Made by a program: the position numbers and the translations under genes | NCBI GenBank assembly: GCA_037718865.1 | Contig: JBBJMP010000002.1 | Location: 124,001-188,000, forward strand | Reading direction: 5' to 3' | Length of the DNA: 64,000 nucleotides | Origin: JADCRZ01 sp037718865 | Lineage (GTDB): Bacteria > Bacteroidota > Bacteroidia > Chitinophagales > Chitinophagaceae | Shown: piece after piece, positions 27,980-35,308 of the stretch | How the letters are laid out: each line of letters begins with the position of its first letter | Numbering within the stretch: position 1 is the stretch's first letter | Notes under the pieces: model-generated | Told to the model about the DNA's origin: nothing | The model's database searches: none | What the model saw: only the letters and a program-made list of their open reading frames with translations

Positions 27980-29863
27980 ATGAAATATCTGTACTGTTTA
28001 AAAGTTTGTATAATGTATAATATCCCGTATCGTATGAGAAACCCGTACCCTGGACGAAAAAGCATGAGTATAACCCTTATTATTGTAATACTTGGGTTTA
28101 ACCTTGTCTGTTTTCAATATATTGACAAGATATCGCTGATGGAAACAAGCATGTTTCTCTCTCTTAGCATCGGAATTTTAACCCTGGCCCTTTTTGTTAT
28201 CAAACCTCACCATACTAACAATCAGCATGATCATACGCACGTATTGGCCGCCGACCCGGTTGTACGTGTAGAGTGGCAGCGTATAATCAGCGCTAAAAAT
28301 GAAGCAGAATCAGCCAATAAAGCGAAAAGTGAATTTATAGCCAATCTCAGCCATGAATTACGAACACCTATGAACAGTATCATTGGATTTAATGATCTTT
28401 TACTAACCACCAATCTTCAAAAAACACAACGTGAATATGTTAAGAACGTAAGTAAATCATCGTATAACCTATTGGATATAATCAATAACATACTTGACTT
28501 TTCAAAGATTGATTCTGATAAGTTGGTCATTGATAAAACGACATTTACCCTGAACGACCTCCTGGAAGAGAACATCGATATGCACACCATAAAAGCCTAT
28601 GAAAAAAATCTGGAGATCATTTGCAAAATAGATCCGGAACTACCATCACAATTTCTTGGCGATGCCATACGTATCCGACAGATCCTTACAAACCTGTTGG
28701 GTAACGCTATCAAATTTACCGATAAAGGTGAGATTTTTGTAGAGGTAAAAAAATCGGGATCTGGATATCAGCAGGCAGCCAGGCAATTTCTGGATATACA
28801 AATTGAAATTCAAGATTCCGGAATAGGAATTCCTTTCGAAAAGCAGCATAGCATTTTTGAAAGTTACACACAGGCCGATTCATCCACTACCCGGAAATAC
28901 GGAGGCACCGGGCTCGGACTAACAATTTCAAAAAAACTGACCGAACTAATGGGTGGCCAGCTAAGCGTTACCAGCGAGCCTGGCAAAGGCAGTTGCTTCA
29001 TCTTAATCCTGCCTTTGGAAATTGCAAATGAGCAGGCATCAGTTTCCGTTACTCCCAAACCCTTGCTTAATAAAGTGTTGATTGTAGACGACAATGCAAC
29101 AAATTGTGCATTGATGGAAGGAATATTCGATTACCTGCAAATTTCATGTACCACCTGCAACAGCGGTTTGGAAGCGTTGGAAAATATTAAACAGGCCATA
29201 CAAAAGAACCAGTTGTACGATATTATCATTACCGATCATCAAATGCCGGTTATGGACGGCATTACCCTGGTAAAAGAAATTAAAAAATTGCTGAAAGGCC
29301 AGGTGCAGCCCTTTATACTCATGCTGTCTTCTCTGGAAAAAGACATCTACAAAACGCAAGCTGAAGATTGCGGGATAAACCGGTTCTTACCAAAACCTGT
29401 TAAGCTCAACGAGCTTAAATATATTTTATCTTCCTCATTTGAAAAATCAGCACATCAGGAAATTGTTGATGTTCCAAAAATCGAGCGGCTTGCGAAACGT
29501 ACAAACATAATGGTTGTTGAAGATGAACCTCTGAATATGCTGCTTATTTCTGAAGTGCTGGGTAAAATGGGCTGTAATGTATCCCAGGCCAGTAATGGCA
29601 GGCAAGCGCTGGAAATTTTAATAAATACTGATCCGGAATTAATCTTCATGGATGTCAATATGCCCGAAATGGATGGTTGTACCACCTCCAGGATTATCCG
29701 TACGCTTTCTAGTCCGCATTGTAATATTCCTATTATTGCGTTAACGGCAGATGCCATGAAAGATGATAAGGACCGTTGCCTTGAAGCCGGCATGAACGAT
29801 TTTATATCAAAACCTTTCAGGCTGGATGAAATTAGGTCCATACTCCATAAATTCAGTAATTAA
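27980..29863 (+). CDS. Hybrid histidine kinase with two C-terminal receivers
   Basis: 627 residues. Two membrane helices near the N terminus (about 31-48 and 57-74) with almost no periplasmic loop, then a His-rich linker (residues 77-87, HHTNNQHDHTH), HisKA with His125 (SHELRTPMNSIIGF), an ATPase domain (NLLGNAIKFT, DSGIGI, GGTGLGLTIS), and two receivers (KVLIVDDN with ITDHQMPVMDG; IMVVEDEP with FMDVNMPEMDG). No Hpt domain is seen here or nearby. The start is uncertain; ATGs at residues 12 and 19 also work. It is divergent from the 7TMR kinase with a 258-bp gap. Confidence 0.93.
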   Translation: MKYLYCLKVCIMYNIPYRMRNPYPGRKSMSITLIIVILGFNLVCFQYIDKISLMETSMFLSLSIGILTLALFVIKPHHTNNQHDHTHVLAADPVVRVEWQRIISAKNEAESANKAKSEFIANLSHELRTPMNSIIGFNDLLLTTNLQKTQREYVKNVSKSSYNLLDIINNILDFSKIDSDKLVIDKTTFTLNDLLEENIDMHTIKAYEKNLEIICKIDPELPSQFLGDAIRIRQILTNLLGNAIKFTDKGEIFVEVKKSGSGYQQAARQFLDIQIEIQDSGIGIPFEKQHSIFESYTQADSSTTRKYGGTGLGLTISKKLTELMGGQLSVTSEPGKGSCFILILPLEIANEQASVSVTPKPLLNKVLIVDDNATNCALMEGIFDYLQISCTTCNSGLEALENIKQAIQKNQLYDIIITDHQMPVMDGITLVKEIKKLLKGQVQPFILMLSSLEKDIYKTQAEDCGINRFLPKPVKLNELKYILSSSFEKSAHQEIVDVPKIERLAKRTNIMVVEDEPLNMLLISEVLGKMGCNVSQASNGRQALEILINTDPELIFMDVNMPEMDGCTTSRIIRTLSSPHCNIPIIALTADAMKDDKDRCLEAGMNDFISKPFRLDEIRSILHKFSN

Positions 29864-29873
29864 CCCGGAGTGA

Positions 29874-30869
29874 TCATTTTTTTTTCACAAACAATAACAC
29901 TCCTGCCGCCAATCCTCCGATCAGCAATGCTTTTGTAATCTTGCGTTTAGCCGGACCGGCAGGTAAGCTCCATCCCCCATGAACGCTGGTTCCAAAATTT
30001 ACCGGCTCAAAAAGGTTACCCCTGGTTGCAGGCGTCTTTTCAGCATGTGTTAAATAAGTTTTTACCACGGCTGCCGTGATGGTCCCCGTAAGCGCCGGCA
30101 ACAAAAGATGCCCGAGCCTGAGCAGGCTGGCCACACTACCAATCGTAGTTGAATTTACCGGATGTTTGACCAATGCAACTACTGCCCTTGCTACACGCTG
30201 GGGATCGTACACAGGCGGTGCCGGTCTTAAAACCCGTCCTGTAAAATTACCGGCATGTTGAATGCCCGGTGTGTCCAGAAAAGCCGGAAAAAGATTACAG
30301 ACATGAATAGCCGGCCATTTGACCAACTCACTACGCAGGGCCTCTGAAAATCCACGTAATCCAAATTTACTGGCCGAATATCCAACGGCATACGGAACAG
30401 GAAACCACCCTCCTACTGAAATATTATTTATTAAAATGCCATGCTGCTGTTCCTTGAAATAGGGTAATACGGCGTGAGCACCATGTATATATCCCATGAG
30501 GTTAATGCGAATGACCTGGTCATGGACCTCTATCGGCGTTTCTGTAAATTCTCCTGCGGCCAGTACGCCGGCATTATTAATCCAGACGTCTATTTGCCCT
30601 CCGAAAGAGACTGCACTTTCTGCCAGACGCCGCACCGCACCGGCATCCGTTACGTCGGTTTGAACAGCAGTGGCTTTCCCACCCAATTCCTCACATTCTG
30701 TCACCACTTCCTCTAATGCCTCCAGGCGCCTGGCAGCAAGAACGACATGAGACCCAAGCCTGGCGAATGCATAGGCCATGGCGCGGCCCGCTCCGCTTGA
30801 TGCTCCGGTTATAACTACTGTTTTTCCATTTAAGAAAGTGTCAGCCGCAATTTTACTTAATCTGGTCAT
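29874..30869 (-). CDS. Short-chain dehydrogenase/reductase with C-terminal membrane anchor
   Basis: 331 residues, classical SDR: cofactor loop TGASSGAGRAM, NNAG in INNAGVLAAGEF, and the catalytic Ser plus YSASK. Arg pairs after the second strand (AARR) suggest NADP(H). The C terminus adds about 80 residues ending in a hydrophobic helix and a Lys-rich tail (LLFVKKK), which would tether it to the membrane. Homologous SDRs are often annotated only generically; the substrate is unknown. It converges with the hybrid kinase gene, 10 bp apart. Confidence 0.88.
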   Translation of the reverse strand: MTRLSKIAADTFLNGKTVVITGASSGAGRAMAYAFARLGSHVVLAARRLEALEEVVTECEELGGKATAVQTDVTDAGAVRRLAESAVSFGGQIDVWINNAGVLAAGEFTETPIEVHDQVIRINLMGYIHGAHAVLPYFKEQQHGILINNISVGGWFPVPYAVGYSASKFGLRGFSEALRSELVKWPAIHVCNLFPAFLDTPGIQHAGNFTGRVLRPAPPVYDPQRVARAVVALVKHPVNSTTIGSVASLLRLGHLLLPALTGTITAAVVKTYLTHAEKTPATRGNLFEPVNFGTSVHGGWSLPAGPAKRKITKALLIGGLAAGVLLFVKKK

Positions 30870-30915
30870 ATAAGGTTAGTTAACAGAACATATAAAATAA
30901 ACATGCCAGGGAAAA

Positions 30916-31042
30916 GAAGTTCGAAGTTCAACGTTCGGAGTTAGTTGTGTAATCAATATCCATCTTACATCTATCCTTATTCATTTGTCCCTAACTCATC
31001 ACTCATAACGTGCATTTTACATCTCACCTCTCACCTCTCACA
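30916..31042. repeat. Heptad short tandem repeats upstream of the cyclophilin gene
   Basis: Left part 30916-30943: GAAGTTC twice, then AACGTTC and GGAGTTA. Right part 31022-31042: TCTCACC twice then TCTCACA, with CTCATCA-like units before it. The period is seven in both. They lie between the divergent SDR and cyclophilin genes. Confidence 0.6.
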
Positions 31043-31065
31043 TTTTTAAGTAACTTCAAATCACC

Positions 31066-31689
31066 ATGACAGCATTACTCAGAAGTTTATTTCTTTCAGG
31101 CAATTGGAAACAGCCCGTTTTTTTATGTTTATTAATTTTACTGGTGGCCTGCTCCAATCCTGAAGACAAAAATCCACATATAGAAATACAAACGAAATTT
31201 GGAAAAATAGAAGTCGAATTGAATCCTGATCAGGCCCCTAAATCTGTAGGGGCTTTTCTTGGCAATATTGATGCTGAATTATACCAAAATGCTTTTTTCT
31301 ACCGGGTATTGAATCTTACCAATCAACCTTCCAGTCATTCCAAGGCTGAGCTGGTACAGGGAGGCATCTGGAGACGAAACCGAAAGAGGTCCGAGAGCCT
31401 GCTTGGAATTCCTCATGAAAGCACTGATCAAACAAAGATTTTACATAAAAATGGCGTTATTTCGTTTGCGAGGTTAAAACCCGGTACGGCTAAAACTGAA
31501 TTTTTTATATGTATTGGTGACCAACCAGGATTCGATTACGGAGGTGAGAACAACGCAGACGGCCAGGGCTATGCCGCTTTCGGAAAAGTGGTAAAGGGCA
31601 TGGATATCGTAACACGGATCTCTGATCAGCCCGAGTACGAACAGGCATTTGATCCGCCGGTGGATATATTCAATATTGTCAGAAAGTGA
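31066..31689 (+). CDS. Cyclophilin-type peptidyl-prolyl isomerase lipoprotein
   Basis: 207 residues with a hydrophobic leader and lipobox LLVACS, so probably a periplasmic lipoprotein. The cyclophilin core is recognisable from EIQTKFGKIEVELNPDQAP, LVQGGIW, ISFARLKPGTAKTEFFI and GYAAFGKVVKGMDIV. The usual active-site Arg-Ile-Pro (FHRVI) region reads YRVLNLT, so activity may be modest. It is convergent with the DUF1080 gene, 17 bp apart. Confidence 0.88.
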   Translation: MTALLRSLFLSGNWKQPVFLCLLILLVACSNPEDKNPHIEIQTKFGKIEVELNPDQAPKSVGAFLGNIDAELYQNAFFYRVLNLTNQPSSHSKAELVQGGIWRRNRKRSESLLGIPHESTDQTKILHKNGVISFARLKPGTAKTEFFICIGDQPGFDYGGENNADGQGYAAFGKVVKGMDIVTRISDQPEYEQAFDPPVDIFNIVRK

Positions 31690-31706
31690 GTATCTGCAGG
31701 TGTGAT

Positions 31707-32348
31707 TTAGTCCGCCAGCGTTTTTACCATAATATCTTTAAAATAAACCTTACTTTTTGGATCGTGGCCTTGTAATGCAAAAGTGCCTGTTCCTATTTTA
31801 CGGCCAGACGTCGCTTCAGGAAGCGACCGATCATATGGTTCGGTATATTCCACCACCACCTTATCATTAATTTTAATAATTACTTTCTTATCCTTTACAA
31901 TAATGTGCTCGGTGTACCACTCGTTATCCTGGACAATTACCTCTTTAACGTCCTGGACCGCATACAAACTTCCCGTTCTTCGCCAATCGGTATGCGAATT
32001 ATTTACCTGCACCTCATACCCTTTTGCAGGCCAGCCCTCTTCCTGAAATGCTGTGTGAAAATAGATACCTGAATTAGAACCGGGGGTAGTCATAACTTGG
32101 GCCTTGAACTCAAAGTTTTTAAATGTGTGATTTTTTACCTCACCTTCATAGAACAAGTGTGCCACGGGTCCATTCACTACGATCGCCCCGTTCTCCACCT
32201 TGAATGTACCGGAGTTGCTACCGACCTTCCAGCCATTCAGCGACTTACCATCAAATAAGCTGATCCAGCCATCGTTTTTTACCTGTGCAGACAAACAGGA
32301 GAATAAAATAAACACACTGATTACGCAAATAGAGAAAATCTTTTTCAT
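31707..32348 (-). CDS. DUF1080 / 3-keto-disaccharide hydrolase family protein
   Basis: 213 residues with a signal peptide ending near CLSAQ. The DUF1080 lectin-like fold is indicated by WISLFDGKSLNGW at the start, SNSGIYFHTAF and KGYEVQVNNSH in the middle, and IALQGHDPKSKVYFKDI-type sequence near the end (here FALQGHDPKSKVYFKDI). Family members include enzymes that hydrolyse 3-keto-glycosides. No partner oxidoreductase is adjacent. Confidence 0.9.
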   Translation of the reverse strand: MKKIFSICVISVFILFSCLSAQVKNDGWISLFDGKSLNGWKVGSNSGTFKVENGAIVVNGPVAHLFYEGEVKNHTFKNFEFKAQVMTTPGSNSGIYFHTAFQEEGWPAKGYEVQVNNSHTDWRRTGSLYAVQDVKEVIVQDNEWYTEHIIVKDKKVIIKINDKVVVEYTEPYDRSLPEATSGRKIGTGTFALQGHDPKSKVYFKDIMVKTLAD

Positions 32349-32455
32349 AATAGACTTCGTTGACTTTGTTAAAAGTATAGAACACCTTTGGGTTTACTAT
32401 AAGAGTGACTATAAACCCTTTAAACCTATTTAAATAAATCGTTACCTGTACTAGT

Positions 32456-32463
32456 CAAAGATA
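32456..32463 (-). promoter_or_regulatory. Candidate -7 box for the DUF1080 gene
   Basis: Perfect TATCTTTG on the minus strand, inside the same TATATATCTTTG string as at 18199-18210. It is about 108 bp upstream of the ATG. No well-placed TTG was found. Confidence 0.3.
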
Positions 32464-32583
32464 TATAATCTTTATATAGTAAAACGGAATAAAGTCTTAC
32501 TCTTACCCCCTCTCCACTTATATAATTTTATTTTTTCTTTACGGGAAAATGGTTAATTTTCTTATAAATCAAAACTATATTTT

Positions 32584-33531
32584 ATGAGACCTGCAATGCT
32601 TACCGGGATCGTTTTCGTTGCATTTACTTATGCAGCAAGCGCCCAGAAATTTTCCCTTCTCCCTCAATTGGGTTTAGAAAACACCCGAACCACCCTGAAG
32701 TATAATAACCTTTCCTGTTTCTCACCACTTGGTTCGGTAATAGCTCCAAAACTTGGTGCCCGGCTGGAATACCAATCCAAAAAATTACATGGTGCTTTTG
32801 CAGGAATAGCAACCAACCGCTCTGTCGTTTCACTCCGCTCCTCCGATCCGGGGTCAGGATTACAATCGTTTAAATCATCCGCAAGTAATCTGAGACCTCA
32901 GCTCGAAGCCGGATATCAGGTAAGTACCAAACCCATTTATTTTAATAAGTCACGTTCAAACACTAAGTCACGTACACTCATCAGCAAGTCAACTAAAATT
33001 AATGAATATAAATATACATCAAAACGATGCGGAGCAAGTTCGGTAAAAAGTCATTGTGGAAAATCTTCCAGTATCAGTAAATCGGCTGCTAAGTCATCAA
33101 AGAATAAAGGCTGGTTTATGAGCATCAAACCTTCCGTAGGTGCAGCATTCGTACCAGGGATTAAGGCTGATGTAATTACTTCCACCGAGGGTTCTAAAAC
33201 TTTCTACACGTTTAACGCCGGCAACTGGAACACGGCATTGATTGCCGGTGCTGCGTTTGAATTTGGCAGCCACAATCAGAAAAACTTTACCGTAAGCGTT
33301 AATCATCTGAGGGGTGTGGGAAATCTGGGTAGAAAAACGATGACTACTGCTTCTGAAGGCAAGACAATGGTTACCCATTTCAACTCCAGTGTATCAAACT
33401 GGAATATAACTGCAGGTATCCCTATCAATCTTAGTAAAAAGAAAACGCCCCAGGTAAGGCAAAAAGCAGAACCGAAAACCCACAATTACGAAAATAAATG
33501 CTGGCAGTACAGGATGAAAAAGGTTATTTAA
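32584..33531 (+). CDS. Secreted beta-barrel-like protein of unknown function
   Basis: 315 residues with a signal peptide ending at ASAQ. The mature protein alternates short amphipathic strands (FSLLPQLGLENT, GARLEYQSKK, PQLEAGYQV, FTVSVNHLRG, WNITAGIPINL), typical of a small outer-membrane barrel. A central stretch (about residues 115-175) is rich in Ser and Lys with two Cys and lacks barrel character, so it may be a surface or periplasmic loop. No specific family recognised. Confidence 0.65.
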   Translation: MRPAMLTGIVFVAFTYAASAQKFSLLPQLGLENTRTTLKYNNLSCFSPLGSVIAPKLGARLEYQSKKLHGAFAGIATNRSVVSLRSSDPGSGLQSFKSSASNLRPQLEAGYQVSTKPIYFNKSRSNTKSRTLISKSTKINEYKYTSKRCGASSVKSHCGKSSSISKSAAKSSKNKGWFMSIKPSVGAAFVPGIKADVITSTEGSKTFYTFNAGNWNTALIAGAAFEFGSHNQKNFTVSVNHLRGVGNLGRKTMTTASEGKTMVTHFNSSVSNWNITAGIPINLSKKKTPQVRQKAEPKTHNYENKCWQYRMKKVI

Positions 33532-33561
33532 TCCTTTCATGCCAAGTATCAATTGGTTCGG

Positions 33562-33589
33562 CCTGCACTGAAAACAGTGCAGGTTTTTT
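33562..33589 (+). terminator. Rho-independent terminator
   Basis: 9-bp stem CCTGCACTG / CAGTGCAGG with an AAAA loop and six T after it, 30 bp past the beta-barrel gene stop. Confidence 0.92.
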
Positions 33590-33780
33590 ATGGAGTTTGC
33601 AAACATATATGGAAAGAATGATAAGGAATTTCGATCAGGGGTACCGGTTTGCCTTTCGTTATTTGGCAAGGATTGGACAATGTATATATGATTAAAGTAA
33701 ACATCCTTTGGCATATATGTAATTTATAACCGATCAGCTCCAGTTTAAATTTTTCTCATATACCTTAAATATAGTTTGAC

Positions 33781-34060
33781 ATTTTCAGGTATAACCTGCC
33801 GTTAGTATGCATTTCCTGAAAAATAAAAAGCATTCATGCCCCCGGTTAGGGGCAACCTGTTTGTAGCCATTGAACATGCAATTTCTTATGCCCCGGAAGG
33901 GCTACCCTTTGTTAGGACACAAGTAATAGATAATTACAGCTAAGGGTTGCCCCTTCTGGGGCAATTATCAAAAGATAAGCACATTTCTACAAACGTTTTA
34001 CCCCTAGCCGGGGTAAGAATGCTTACAGAATATAATAGAATGTCACCTTATACTAACAAT
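33781..34060. repeat. Composite GC-hairpin repeat, copy A
   Basis: About 280 bp holding several GC-rich palindromic units of the type CCCCGGN-GGGGC, separated by AT-rich stretches and by conserved strings such as AAAAAGCATTCAT, GGGGCAACC and ACATTTCTACAAACG. The same order of units, on the opposite strand, occurs at 59800-60110. No ORF lies within. It may be a REP-like or non-autonomous mobile element. The 1.36-kb gap from 33532 to 34893 also holds the terminators at 33562 and 34098, the tandem repeat at 34416 and the frame at 34463. Confidence 0.75.
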
Positions 34061-34097
34061 AAAGATGTGTCAACTATCAGCATGTATAAAACAAAAA

Positions 34098-34118
34098 GCA
34101 GAAGCGTTTAACTTCTGC
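34098..34118 (-). terminator. Leftward terminator-like hairpin without an obvious leftward gene
   Basis: 7-bp stem GCAGAAG / CTTCTGC, 7-nt loop, and on the minus strand a following TTTTTG then TTTT. No minus-strand gene is recognised between here and 39945, so what it would terminate is unclear. Confidence 0.45.
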
Positions 34119-34415
34119 CGTTGTTTCAATCAAGATAAGGTTTAAAAAAACGTATACTATAATAATTAACCATGCCGGTTTTCAAAGATTTGGATATCTA
34201 ATATAAATTTAAGTCCTATTGTGCTTCCGGCCTATGATTTTCCTCATGTGTTTTATTGATTAGTGCTTGTAATCGAAGAATCTTTCATGATATAATGAGA
34301 TATATCCTTGTAGACATACAGGTAATCACTTACACTAACATAAGTTACATTTCAAAACGCAGGCAAATCCGCAAATAAAGTTTTTTAACCTTACAGACCT
34401 TTCTTTTTCCTGTAC

Positions 34416-34457
34416 CTCGGGTTCCATGTCTTTTAACTCGGGTTCCATGTCTTTTAA
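34416..34457. repeat. Perfect 21-bp tandem duplication
   Basis: Two identical, adjacent copies (34416-34436 and 34437-34457) of a unit beginning CTCGGGTTCC. Only two copies are present, in a non-coding stretch. Confidence 0.9.
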
Positions 34458-34462
34458 TTTGA

Positions 34463-34627
34463 ACCAGAAAACCTGGAAATATTAGCGGCGACTTTACGCC
34501 GTTTTCCTCCGATACAAACAGGAAATCAGTACTGGATGCATTTAAAGAATCCAGCTCTAAAATAAAAATCAGTGGTGATATTCAGGAAATGTCCATCCGT
34601 TATGCGGCTTCTGTTTCGTGCAGGTAG
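34463..34627 (+). other. Open frame, possible gene remnant
   Basis: A 54-codon frame without a start codon, reading GNISGDFTPFSSDTNRKS, then VLDAFKESSSKIKISGD and ending RYAASVSC plus Arg. The composition looks protein-like compared with its surroundings, and it begins right after the 21-bp duplication. It could be the 3' end of a decayed exported protein. No family was recognised, and chance is possible. Confidence 0.3.
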
Positions 34628-34893
34628 AAAGGTTCGATAAATTATTATATATTGATTAACAGCTGATTAGCTCGTTATCCTGTATTATATCTGTGAATTT
34701 GCAGGGTTTTTTAAGGAGTATATGGAGGATTTCTTTAAATTTGCGGTGTAGCAGGAAAAGCAACAGATTTTCATCTGGAACAGACGACCCTGATAAATAG
34801 GTCAATGCTTTCCGGCAAACATTAAATTCTTCTCTTACTATCCATTAGATTTTATTAACCCGTTGGTTCATTTTTTTAAAAAAAATGTAGCGT

Positions 34894-35163
34894 ATGTATT
34901 CGTATGAGTTGTTAGAACCTGGTTGTTATTACTTGATACAGGAAAAAGAGAATTTACCTGTCACTATGATAAAGGTATCGCTTGAATCAGATCATTGCAT
35001 GTACATTTCTGTGTATGGAGAAAGCGAAACCATTGTATGGAAGAGAAAAACTGATCATATACATGATATAGTAGAACTGTTAAGTGATAACAAAATCAAA
35101 GAATGGGAGTCTTTATATAATAATAACGAAGATGCTTTCAATTACGAAGAAGGTGAAGAATAA
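34894..35163 (+). CDS. Small acidic protein of unknown function
   Basis: 89 residues, no signal peptide or membrane helix, very acidic C terminus (NNNEDAFNYEEGEE). The first half looks like a small beta-sheet domain (YSYELLEPGCYYLIQ, CMYISVYGESETIVWKRK). It sits 145 bp upstream of the pyrophosphatase gene on the same strand. No homologue was recognised by eye; it has normal codon use and a clean ATG, so I think it is real. Confidence 0.5.
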   Translation: MYSYELLEPGCYYLIQEKENLPVTMIKVSLESDHCMYISVYGESETIVWKRKTDHIHDIVELLSDNKIKEWESLYNNNEDAFNYEEGEE

Positions 35164-35271
35164 CCGTGATTGATATTGTTTTTGGCAGCTGAAGGCAAAC
35201 GCTACGCTATTACAGGTAACCGGCGTGTACATAAAAATTGTGTCACCGGTTCTTTTTTGGCTTTATTCCCC

Positions 35272-35279
35272 TATTTTTG
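35272..35279 (+). promoter_or_regulatory. Candidate -7 box for the pyrophosphatase gene
   Basis: Perfect TATTTTTG (TAnnTTTG) 29 bp before the ATG. No TTG is at the ideal spacing, so the support is the box and its position only. Confidence 0.4.
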
Positions 35280-35308
35280 CCCACCTTGAAATAAGAATAA
35301 CTGACTTT

